Source: Candidatus Hodarchaeota archaeon
GTDB lineage: Archaea; Asgardarchaeota; Heimdallarchaeia; Hodarchaeales; YT1-039
Direction: 5' to 3'
Length of the DNA: 64,000 nt
Assembly (NCBI GenBank): GCA_016840025.1
Contig: JAEOTF010000069.1
Location: forward strand, 1-64,000
Under the pieces are notes generated by a model, which had not been told where the DNA came from, ran no database searches, and was given only the letters and a program-made list of their open reading frames with translations. Positions 44,161 through 51,743 of the stretch are shown here, piece by piece. A program made the translations under genes and the position numbers. Numbering within the stretch: position 1 is the stretch's first letter; every line of letters starts with the position of its first letter.

Positions 44161-44661
44161 CTATGTAGAGATTGTCTTTAGTTCACCTAGGAAATAATCT
44201 TTGTCTTCTTTCTTTTCGATTCTTTCCCCTGCTTCTTTGGCTAGATCAAGATATTTCTGAAGTTCATCCTTTTTATCACTTATAAGTGAATAAGCCCGAG
44301 CCACTGCCTCATAGGCAAAAGCGATGTCAAAATCACCAATATTATTCGCTTTACAAATATCAAGGCATCTTTGAGCATGATAAAGAGCGGGTTCATGTCT
44401 TTTCAAAACCGAATAGACTCTCGAGATTTGCCATTCCCCACGTTCAAGATTAATGGGACCAGCATTAGGATCCTTACCAGCAGCAACCACAGCACCCCAA
44501 TGATACCTTGACGAATGTGCAGAATGAATCATTTCATCATTTTCTTCAACGGTTCTTTCCTTTTTGTCAAGTAAATTCCACGTCTGATTATATAATTGTG
44601 CAGCCATCTTTCTATGCCATTCAGAGGTGGTATGTTTCTCATCTTCGGCGGACATTTTCAT
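44161..44661 (-). CDS. Tetratricopeptide-like small protein
   Basis: A 166-residue helical protein. EPALYHAQRCLDICKANNIGDFDIAFAYEAVARAYSLISDKKDELQKYLDLAKEAGERI reads as two TPR-like helix pairs. It resembles small bacterial and archaeal TPR proteins of unknown role. AGGTGA precedes the ATG at 44661. Confidence 0.6.
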   Translation of the reverse strand: MKMSAEDEKHTTSEWHRKMAAQLYNQTWNLLDKKERTVEENDEMIHSAHSSRYHWGAVVAAGKDPNAGPINLERGEWQISRVYSVLKRHEPALYHAQRCLDICKANNIGDFDIAFAYEAVARAYSLISDKKDELQKYLDLAKEAGERIEKKEDKDYFLGELKTIST

Positions 44662-44887
44662 TTCACCTTTTGTGTTAAACTTTATTCCGTTCTCGTTGTT
44701 TTCTTACTTTGTTTGAAAGTAATTTATCAGCTTATATTCGGGAAACACACTGTAAAAAAGATTCTATTGTAATTCCGATTGAAATTATTATCGATAGCTG
44801 CTCATAAGTTCTAGAAATGAATCAATTGGCGGAGAATCAGCCTATGAGGGGGAATAGATATGTAAAAGGGGAGAGAAATTAGAGAAC

Positions 44888-45772
44888 CTAACGAGCCGTC
44901 TTCAATTTTTTACGAATGTAGTGAATCGCAGTGGAGAGCATGGTCTTAAAGGTGGGATTGGTGGTTGTGACTAAGGTACGCTTTCCTGTAGCCTTTTTAT
45001 AGGCCATTTCTACGATAGCATGGGCATAAACTTCAGGATCTTTGGGAACAATGTGCCGGTATTCCAAAAAAGCACACAATTGTTTGGCCAACTCAAGAAT
45101 TTCACGTTTTTTACCGGAAGACACTGGAAGGGAAGGAATAAGCATCGCAATTTTGCCACGCATGACGTTAAAGGTGTCACCATTAGCAGGGCGTTGATCC
45201 CACCGTGAAAAAGCACCTACCTGGAGCGCTTTGAACCGATACTCGGAAATCATCGGTTTGGTGAGATTCACCTCTAATTCCTCATTGATCTGCCAAATTG
45301 TATCCCACGGAATGGTCCGACAACGGACGCGGAGAGCACATTCAAGAAACCCTAGGATTCGAGCAAGGCAGGTTTCATCCCCGATTACCTTGGAAAGGTT
45401 CGCTCGGTTCATTTCGGCGATAACTTCATCAAGTAATTTCACAGGGAACCATTGCTGAAGTTTAACGACGAAGCTCACATTTCGTTGAGCAGTACGAGAA
45501 GCAAAAGATCCATCCTTGTTGGTAATATTGTTGTGGAGAGATGCAAGCTTGGTAAACTTCTTATCAGCAGCCCACGAAAAGGTACTGCCTAAACCCCACC
45601 GATGGGGATGCATCTCATCGGAAGAAGAAACGGGGGTTTCAAAAGCACGGTCAGACTCTTTATAAGAGCTATCAAGGTCATTATTAGGTGAAGAAGAAAA
45701 GGAAGCTGCGTCTTCCTGATTACCAGAAAGACGAGCGACCAAATCAACCTCTTTCCTTTCGATTTCACTCAT
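44888..45772 (-). CDS. Possible TFB-like cyclin-fold protein lacking the zinc ribbon
   Basis: A 294-residue protein with a low-complexity Ser/Asp/Glu N-terminus (about 60 residues) in place of the TFB zinc ribbon. Then HRWGLGSTFSWAADKKFTKLASLHNNI and TAQRNVSFVVKLQQWFPVKLLDEVI resemble the TFB linker and first helices, ILGFLECALRVRCRTIPWDTIWQINEEL and ISEYRFKAL the end of cyclin repeat 1, and REILELAKQLCAFLEYR onward a second helical repeat. Called by pattern only. GAGG precedes the ATG. A TATA-like AT-rich stretch lies 70-120 bases upstream; the rest of 45773-46265 shows no gene. Confidence 0.45.
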   Translation of the reverse strand: MSEIERKEVDLVARLSGNQEDAASFSSSPNNDLDSSYKESDRAFETPVSSSDEMHPHRWGLGSTFSWAADKKFTKLASLHNNITNKDGSFASRTAQRNVSFVVKLQQWFPVKLLDEVIAEMNRANLSKVIGDETCLARILGFLECALRVRCRTIPWDTIWQINEELEVNLTKPMISEYRFKALQVGAFSRWDQRPANGDTFNVMRGKIAMLIPSLPVSSGKKREILELAKQLCAFLEYRHIVPKDPEVYAHAIVEMAYKKATGKRTLVTTTNPTFKTMLSTAIHYIRKKLKTAR

Positions 45773-46265
45773 GGAGAGTTCCTCTTTCCTCTAAAAAGAA
45801 TAGTAACTGAGGAAAGAAATTTCTTCATGCATCTCTAGAAGTATTTAAAGACTTATAAAGTATTTATATTATTATATATAATTATAGACTCTAAACCTCC
45901 CATAAGTCCTTTGGTATATTTTTCTATTTTTCTCAGCCTAAACAGGGGCTTCGATTTTTGTCAGGAATAGCCGTCCAAACAAAGCGATTATTACGATTAT
46001 TTCGTCTACATGAGAAAAATACATGTGTTATCTCTTATTATTGGTATCTTCATCTATATATCCTCGTTCCACTTTTTAAACTCAAAAAAGCTGGTTTCTT
46101 ATACCTTTAAGAAGTAACTTTCAAAAAAGAGAGAGCTGCTTAAATTCGGGGTGTTTGCCTATAATGACTACTCACGATATTGATATTATTCAGAATAATC
46201 CCAAACTGATCAGTATAACACTACAAGATGGATGTCTCCATAGAAATAAGTAGATAGGTGATAAT

Positions 46266-47030
46266 ATGCAAGTTACTCTTGATTCATCACGGTTAAATGA
46301 TTGGAAATGGTCTTGGTTTCCAATTATAACTACTCCTGCCATTTTTATGGCCAATGGATTTAGTTTTCTAACCTTTCTTCTTTCTGATGAAAGATATGAG
46401 TACAATGAAACAATACTTATTCAGGTTTATGTAACCCTATCCGTTATAACGTTGATTACTGCGGTTTATCTTTTTTTCATACGCTTAGATCATCTTGCAG
46501 GGCTGGTTACTGCAGTTTTTTCGAGTAATTTCGTCTTCATCCTCATTACTTATCAAAACATGGAACCAGGCTATAATACCCCCCATAAACATCCTTTCGA
46601 ATGCATGGGAATAGCTTTAGCAATCTGGTCAATAATCGCTTGCCTTTTAAATGTCAGTCCGGGGGTTGTAAGGGTGTCAAGGAAGGCTTTTTTTCGCTCT
46701 AATTCAGATGAAAATAGAAAAATAAAAATTGTTCTGATTTTAGGAGTAATTTTCGTTTCTATCCCAGTTTTTACCTTCTCTTTTCGTTTTATTGAACAAA
46801 TAACCCTTTCAAGAACTGTAAAAACATTCCTTAGGATTGAATTCTGGTTATTTTACCTACCAGTCGTATTTATTGTTCTTCTTGGGATAGCGTGGGCAAT
46901 TGGTAGACCTTATCCAGAAGAGGCCTTAAAAATAAGCACATGGGCTAAAGCCTTAATGACAATTTATTTTCTGAACTTTCTAAGTCTCTTATTTTCATTA
47001 GCTGCTATCTACGCTCATAATGACTTTTGA
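46266..47030 (+). CDS. Multi-pass membrane protein, function unknown
   Basis: A 254-residue protein with about six hydrophobic segments (near residues 18-38, 50-70, 78-97, 113-131, 154-174, 192-214, and a final 228-248). No motif identifies a family. An AGGTGATA ribosome-binding site before the ATG supports the start. Confidence 0.55.
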   Translation: MQVTLDSSRLNDWKWSWFPIITTPAIFMANGFSFLTFLLSDERYEYNETILIQVYVTLSVITLITAVYLFFIRLDHLAGLVTAVFSSNFVFILITYQNMEPGYNTPHKHPFECMGIALAIWSIIACLLNVSPGVVRVSRKAFFRSNSDENRKIKIVLILGVIFVSIPVFTFSFRFIEQITLSRTVKTFLRIEFWLFYLPVVFIVLLGIAWAIGRPYPEEALKISTWAKALMTIYFLNFLSLLFSLAAIYAHNDF

Positions 47031-47249
47031 GGTTTAATAATAGAATTGCAAAGAATGATGATAACGCCTATTTAAACGAGTAGCCCCCATTTTTGTCTTC
47101 TTGGATTTGGATTCAGGAGCTATTATCGCAGGTGAAGTAAGGTATAGACTATCTATATTTCTCCATAGGTAATTAGGAGCAGAAGATAAAGCAGGAAAAT
47201 TGACTGTAGCTTTTTGTAAAAATTAGGAACTGAAATTCCTTTATCATCT

Positions 47250-48857
47250 CTAATAGCGATCCAGATATTTCACTAATTCCAACGTGAAAAAATTAATTAA
47301 AGCAGTACTTGTCTTTTTTATGGACAGAATGTTGATAATAGCTGGGATAAGATAAATTTCGTGTTTTATTTCATAATAGATTGAGGTTTTTTTCGCTTTT
47401 TGCAATACAAATAGGGATTCTTCTTCTATTATATTAGTAAATGGTTTTAAAAGCCCAAAAACGGTAGTATTTTTGTCTTTATTATAAAAGGGATAGTTAG
47501 ATAGTCCCTCTAAAATAATTCGAGGAAAAGCTTGTAGAGTAGCCCCAATCATCGCTAAGTCTGAAATTAAAGTCATACAAAGGCGCTCATAATTGGTTTC
47601 AAGATTCTCTTTGAACATATCTATTAGATTATTACCACCTAGTATGTTTTCTAGATATTCACAGATACAACATTCATACTTTTCCCCTACTCCCCAATTC
47701 ACAATGTGATTATTTAATAAGTAGTTTAGATTAATTTTCTCGAGGATAGGCATTATATTATCCACAATATCTTCTAAATTAATGATATCCGACAGTTCAG
47801 CTAGATTACTAGACTCACAGGTAATTTCTTGAAGTGTGTCCGTTAGAAATCTCAACGGTATATCGTAGTAAAATACAAGGGAATCAGCGCCCATGGCGGT
47901 TGCCAACGGACGCCATATCTTCTCAAGCAATGTGGGCCATAGCGAGGAACATTTCATACTAACCACATTGTCCCGTAACGAGTCAATGTTGTCAACGCGC
48001 TTCTTAAGATGGATATGCTGTGACAAGCGGAAAAACAACGGCCACCACGTCTTCAGGAAGTACCATGCGATAAATTCTTGCAGGTATACCATAATCGCGT
48101 CCTGTTCATCTGACGAGTTGATCTCTCGTCCGATAGCCTTGCCTATCTCGAATGAAACCCCTATTACATCATCTGCGGGATAACGATCTTCCCACGTATC
48201 GGGACCGCAGAGACATTCTATTACTATTTTCCAGAAGAAACTCGCAATACTACCGCCTGTCGGGGGGTCTGCTAGGGTATGAAAACCCTGCCATGGGTCA
48301 CCGTGTGTAAAGAGCGCTCTATTGATATAATTGTTATCGGTCATGAGCCGATCCAGATACGCGCGGGTGTCAGGCGGAAGAACCTCTTTTAACAGCGTGA
48401 ATCGCTTCTCGTTGGACGGACGGGTCTTATCATCGGGAAGATAGGCTTGGACAAGATGGGAGCGGCACGTAAAGACGATATGCAGTTCCGAGGCGAGGGT
48501 ACCGTCCTTTGCAATCTGTGCCCACTGGATGGGCAGTTTCAGGAGTGCTGCCTTGACCTCTTGACATAATATCTCTTCCACTCGTTGTAAGGTGAATTGA
48601 GCACTGCATTTCTCTTCATAGTGGAGCTTATACGCATTTTGTATTAAATTCGGAAAACTATCCACCCCATGAAATTCAATCTGTTCCGTAATTTGGTACG
48701 CGAAGTTTCCATGAATAACATGTAAAGGAATTCTATCTAATACGAGTGAACGTTCATTTGGAGTAAGGGGGACAGATAAATCCATGGGAATGGTGATCCC
48801 TAATGATTCTGTTTCTTTTGGGTCTATTTTCATCAGCTTCTGGTCTTTTTTCATCAT
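47250..48857 (-). CDS. Large unknown protein paired with an HEPN-motif gene
   Basis: A 535-residue soluble protein with no recognised domain. The first half (codons for residues 1 to about 320, 47890-48750) is noticeably GC-richer than the AT-rich second half, which is Ile/Leu/Asn-rich. It lies 60 bases downstream of the HEPN-motif gene on the same strand and is probably in its operon. No signal peptide. A PP/AxxD sequence (LADPPTGGSIASFFWKIV) near residue 195 is the most polar conserved-looking loop. Function unknown. Confidence 0.55.
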   Translation of the reverse strand: MMKKDQKLMKIDPKETESLGITIPMDLSVPLTPNERSLVLDRIPLHVIHGNFAYQITEQIEFHGVDSFPNLIQNAYKLHYEEKCSAQFTLQRVEEILCQEVKAALLKLPIQWAQIAKDGTLASELHIVFTCRSHLVQAYLPDDKTRPSNEKRFTLLKEVLPPDTRAYLDRLMTDNNYINRALFTHGDPWQGFHTLADPPTGGSIASFFWKIVIECLCGPDTWEDRYPADDVIGVSFEIGKAIGREINSSDEQDAIMVYLQEFIAWYFLKTWWPLFFRLSQHIHLKKRVDNIDSLRDNVVSMKCSSLWPTLLEKIWRPLATAMGADSLVFYYDIPLRFLTDTLQEITCESSNLAELSDIINLEDIVDNIMPILEKINLNYLLNNHIVNWGVGEKYECCICEYLENILGGNNLIDMFKENLETNYERLCMTLISDLAMIGATLQAFPRIILEGLSNYPFYNKDKNTTVFGLLKPFTNIIEEESLFVLQKAKKTSIYYEIKHEIYLIPAIINILSIKKTSTALINFFTLELVKYLDRY

Positions 48858-48917
48858 TTTTTATATCGATTCTTAAAACCTGAATCAAGAGCAGTTATAA
48901 TTGCGAGAAAAGTTATT

Positions 48918-49970
48918 TTAGAGAAGGGGAAGTTTATTTTTATGATATGACATGAGCCCATCAACTAATGCTAGATAACGGAGACAACCTTTTCCTATTT
49001 TCTGTAAAAAGAGAATGACTTCAAAATAATCCAGTAAAGAGGTAATTATTTCTTCTAAAAAGGAAGGGAGTTTTTGGTCTATGATTTCAGCTTTCCATTG
49101 ATCCAATTCCTTATGTACTTCAGCGGAATACTGGGGAAAAGTCGTCTGTAACAATTCAAGTGACACAATGGGATCTTGGTGTGCAGCACCATTCCTAATT
49201 TCCTTTAATCTCTTAATTGTCTTCTCATGAACTCTCCACTTTTTTTGTCTAAGAACAGAATTAAGTGCTTCCAAAGATCCTGGGTTATTCTTTTCTAATT
49301 CCTTCAAACCCCATTTTATGCCAACAACAGGATTTTGTTTTGCCTGATCAAAATTCTGTGTATTATAGACCCGCTTTTGGGGAATTGTCGAAATTACATC
49401 AATAATGAAGCCTTTACTGTAAAAATCTATTATAGCATAAAGAGATAATACAAAACTAGCATTAACCCGTTGAATGTAGTCTATTTCTTCCAAGAAGTCA
49501 ACTAAATTTGTTTCATCAAGATCCTCTTCTGCTCTCTCTGTCTTATCATTAACAATGTTATTGAACTCATTGGAGAGATGTTGTAGTTCCTCAGTTTTTT
49601 CTTTACCAAGTTGTATCATTGCATCGATACAGTTTGTAATCTTTGCTGCAATATCCTCAGCATTACGCTTTCTTTTACCTGTAATTTCTGCCTTAATAAT
49701 TGTATAATTAAGTAGTTCGTCAATATAATTACTTATTTTATTGGGTTCCTCCATTAGTTTTTTAATGCGTTTAAATGGATTAATTAGCGCTGGTAATATG
49801 TTATTTATGTTGATATAACCCATTATACCTATATATTGATCATAGAAACCGACCCCATATTGAGAAGAAAATACTACTTCTTCTTCCTTTTCTAAATTAT
49901 CTTCGAGCTTTCCGATTAGTCCTAATAAATAGCTTTGAAGCTCATTATTGTTCGGCCTTTTCCCTTTCAT
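48918..49970 (-). CDS. HEPN-motif (Rx4H) putative ribonuclease
   Basis: A 350-residue helical protein. The segment KRLKEIRNGAAHQDPIVSLELL carries an R-x4-H motif (Arg259, His264) preceded and followed by helices, the signature of HEPN ribonucleases, including RNxxxH forms in toxin and abortive-infection systems. A long charged helical N-terminal half (coiled-coil-like KEKTEELQHLSNEFNNIVNDKTERAEEDLDE) may be a sensor. The gene pairs with the 535-residue gene downstream. Activity is inferred from the motif alone. Confidence 0.6.
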   Translation of the reverse strand: MKGKRPNNNELQSYLLGLIGKLEDNLEKEEEVVFSSQYGVGFYDQYIGIMGYININNILPALINPFKRIKKLMEEPNKISNYIDELLNYTIIKAEITGKRKRNAEDIAAKITNCIDAMIQLGKEKTEELQHLSNEFNNIVNDKTERAEEDLDETNLVDFLEEIDYIQRVNASFVLSLYAIIDFYSKGFIIDVISTIPQKRVYNTQNFDQAKQNPVVGIKWGLKELEKNNPGSLEALNSVLRQKKWRVHEKTIKRLKEIRNGAAHQDPIVSLELLQTTFPQYSAEVHKELDQWKAEIIDQKLPSFLEEIITSLLDYFEVILFLQKIGKGCLRYLALVDGLMSYHKNKLPLL

Positions 49971-50222
49971 TTTACTATCTCCCAGAATTTGTGATCTAGA
50001 TTTCTCTTTATGATTCCTTCACATTTAAATTCTCCCATACCTCACTCTTTTAATGGAAATGGAACATAAATCGTTTTGAATTATATTGGATGCGAATAAT
50101 AGACTGCATCATCGTTTCATTCATCTTTTCCTTCTCTTTTTATGTTTCGATGATCGCCTTTTTGCATATTTTAGAATTATCGGATGTAAAAAGATTGGAG
50201 AATGTTCGAAAATTACCAAAAA

Positions 50223-50261
50223 TCTTTAAAGCGCTTTATTTTAACAGAGAGAGAACTACTT
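50223..50261. repeat. 39-bp dispersed repeat, left copy
   Basis: Matches 51187-51225 at 32 of 39 positions with no gaps; the right part ATTTTAACA and GAGAGAACTACTT is identical in both. The two copies are direct repeats flanking the 50.3-51.2 kb secreted-protein genes. A shorter related stretch is at 46126-46141. Confidence 0.45.
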
Positions 50262-50288
50262 CAGGTGCTATATCTATTCTCCCGCCCG

Positions 50289-50915
50289 TTATATCTTTCT
50301 AAATCGCTCCACAAGGTATGCGAGAGCCATTCCTCCTAACAGTGCTGCAATGGCACTCATTAAAAACATAAACGGTTTTGACTCTAATACTAGCAAATAT
50401 AAGGCTCTTTGTGAGGTTTTTGTAGCGGAGAATTGATTGGAAAGAGAAGATGTTTCTGCTGAAGAAGTAGGCTCCGATTTTGGAGTTACCGTAATTATTG
50501 TTGTCGCTGAAGCGCTTTCCCCTGTGGCATATTGGTTCACAAAGGTGTAATTGTGAGTGCCGACCGGTAAGCCATCAATATCGAGATAATAATCCCCCGC
50601 CATAACCACCACTGGACCATCCTCCGCTTTCCAAGCATCTAATAATTCTATAAAAACACCGTTAAGATAAGCGGTGACATTACCAGAGCTATTGCTGGCG
50701 CAAGTATATCCTATCTCAATCTCATATACACTTTCCCCTTCTACATAGGTGTCTTGAAAAGGTTCAGCAGAAATAGTTGGTCCGTAATAATCGTTACCAA
50801 TGTTACCATGACCGTTTGCACTCACATTCATTAGCAAAGTAAAGCTTAATAGCAGAAAGACCGCACAAAAGCTTCGATACTTGACCCTCACGTTTATCCC
50901 GTACCTACTTTTCAT
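50289..50915 (-). CDS. Secreted surface protein with C-terminal membrane anchor
   Basis: A 208-residue protein with a signal peptide (FCAVFLLLSFTLLMNVSANG), an Ig-like beta domain (about residues 45-145, with YLNGVFIELL and LPVGTHNYTFVNQYATGESASATTIITV), a Ser/Thr-rich stalk, a membrane helix (FMFLMSAIAALLGGMALAYLV) and a basic end (ERFRKI). It is a likely cell-surface or S-layer-associated protein. The same layout as the 36374 and 41283 genes suggests a shared export and anchoring route. Confidence 0.78.
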   Translation of the reverse strand: MKSRYGINVRVKYRSFCAVFLLLSFTLLMNVSANGHGNIGNDYYGPTISAEPFQDTYVEGESVYEIEIGYTCASNSSGNVTAYLNGVFIELLDAWKAEDGPVVVMAGDYYLDIDGLPVGTHNYTFVNQYATGESASATTIITVTPKSEPTSSAETSSLSNQFSATKTSQRALYLLVLESKPFMFLMSAIAALLGGMALAYLVERFRKI

Positions 50916-50988
50916 CTATCAAATAAAAAACTATCGATTTATGACGGATTCCTGTTGGATAAACACCAATAAATGAAAAGGGGAAAAA

Positions 50989-51186
50989 CTAGCTTCTCTT
51001 TCGTGCTAAACATATGACGGAGGAGAAAGTAATAATTAAAGTTAAAGCAACTACAATTATGGGAACGGGGAGATCATTGGGAATAATACCTAAATCAGTT
51101 CTAGATGCTTTTTTCACCTCGAACTTATTGAGTAGTAGGTTGGGGAGTAAGGAATAATTTCCAACGGGATTAAAGAATATCACCAC
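50989..51186 (-). pseudogene. C-terminal remnant of a membrane-anchored surface protein
   Basis: Sixty-five codons starting at a GTG. The end (LPVPIIVVALTLIITFSSVICLARKRS) is a membrane helix plus basic tail like those of the neighbouring surface proteins, but there is no signal peptide or ectodomain in front of it. It lies just inside the right copy of a 39-bp repeat. Probably a broken relative of the 50289-50915 gene, or a very small membrane protein. Confidence 0.35.
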
Positions 51187-51225
51187 TCTTTAGGATCCTT
51201 CATTTTAACAAAGAGAGAACTACTT
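51187..51225. repeat. 39-bp dispersed repeat, right copy
   Basis: Direct copy of 50223-50261 (32 of 39 identical), ending with GAGAGAACTACTT followed by A-rich sequence. It sits immediately upstream of the truncated membrane-anchor reading frame. The rest of 51226-51497 shows no gene. Confidence 0.45.
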
Positions 51226-51497
51226 AAAAAAAACAGAAGCCTTTGGGATGTTAAAATGCACTTTCTTGAAACCCATTGCTCAAAAGTGACTTGGCTCTTT
51301 TTGTAGCTTTGATGGGTTTATTCTATATAATTACCGAATAAAGTCGTTAAATAGTTGTACAACATCAATAAAGTCGTGTTATAAAATTAAGTATGCTATC
51401 GCTATGCCATGGCTTGTTAAAACCCAAGAAGTGGAAGAAGGTATTTATAACTGATCTATCCCTATCCAATCAAGTTATCAAAGAGGTATAATATCTA

Positions 51498-51743
51498 ATG
51501 TCTATCCAACGCTTGAAGATTGAAAGTGGGAAATTCTATATTGTCCAAGCGGGAAAAACCCAATGGATCCACGCGGACAAAGAGAGTGCTATTGGAACCC
51601 TCACGGAAATTATCCGTGAAGACAATACCATCAACCCCGAAAAGACCCAGATCCTCGAAGTTGATACGGTCAAGGAGAAATGGAGTATGACGGCAGTTCC
51701 ATGGGCAGAAGTAGCCTTTGGACTGATCAGGAAGGGAAAATAG
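51498..51743 (+). CDS. Small protein coupled to the ParB-radical SAM gene
   Basis: An 81-residue protein not recognised. It starts SIQRLKIESGKFYIVQAGKTQWIHADKESAIGTLTEIIRED and ends TVKEKWSMTAVPWAEVAFGLIRKGK, likely a mixed alpha/beta fold. A GAGGT site precedes the ATG. The stop codon abuts the GTG start of the next gene, so the two are translated together and probably work together. Confidence 0.7.
   Translation: MSIQRLKIESGKFYIVQAGKTQWIHADKESAIGTLTEIIREDNTINPEKTQILEVDTVKEKWSMTAVPWAEVAFGLIRKGK

Noticed and set aside
50090..50302. A 70-codon open frame on + with a hydrophobic start
   Set aside because: It contains the 39-bp repeat and overlaps the end of the surface-protein gene; no ribosome-binding site is seen.
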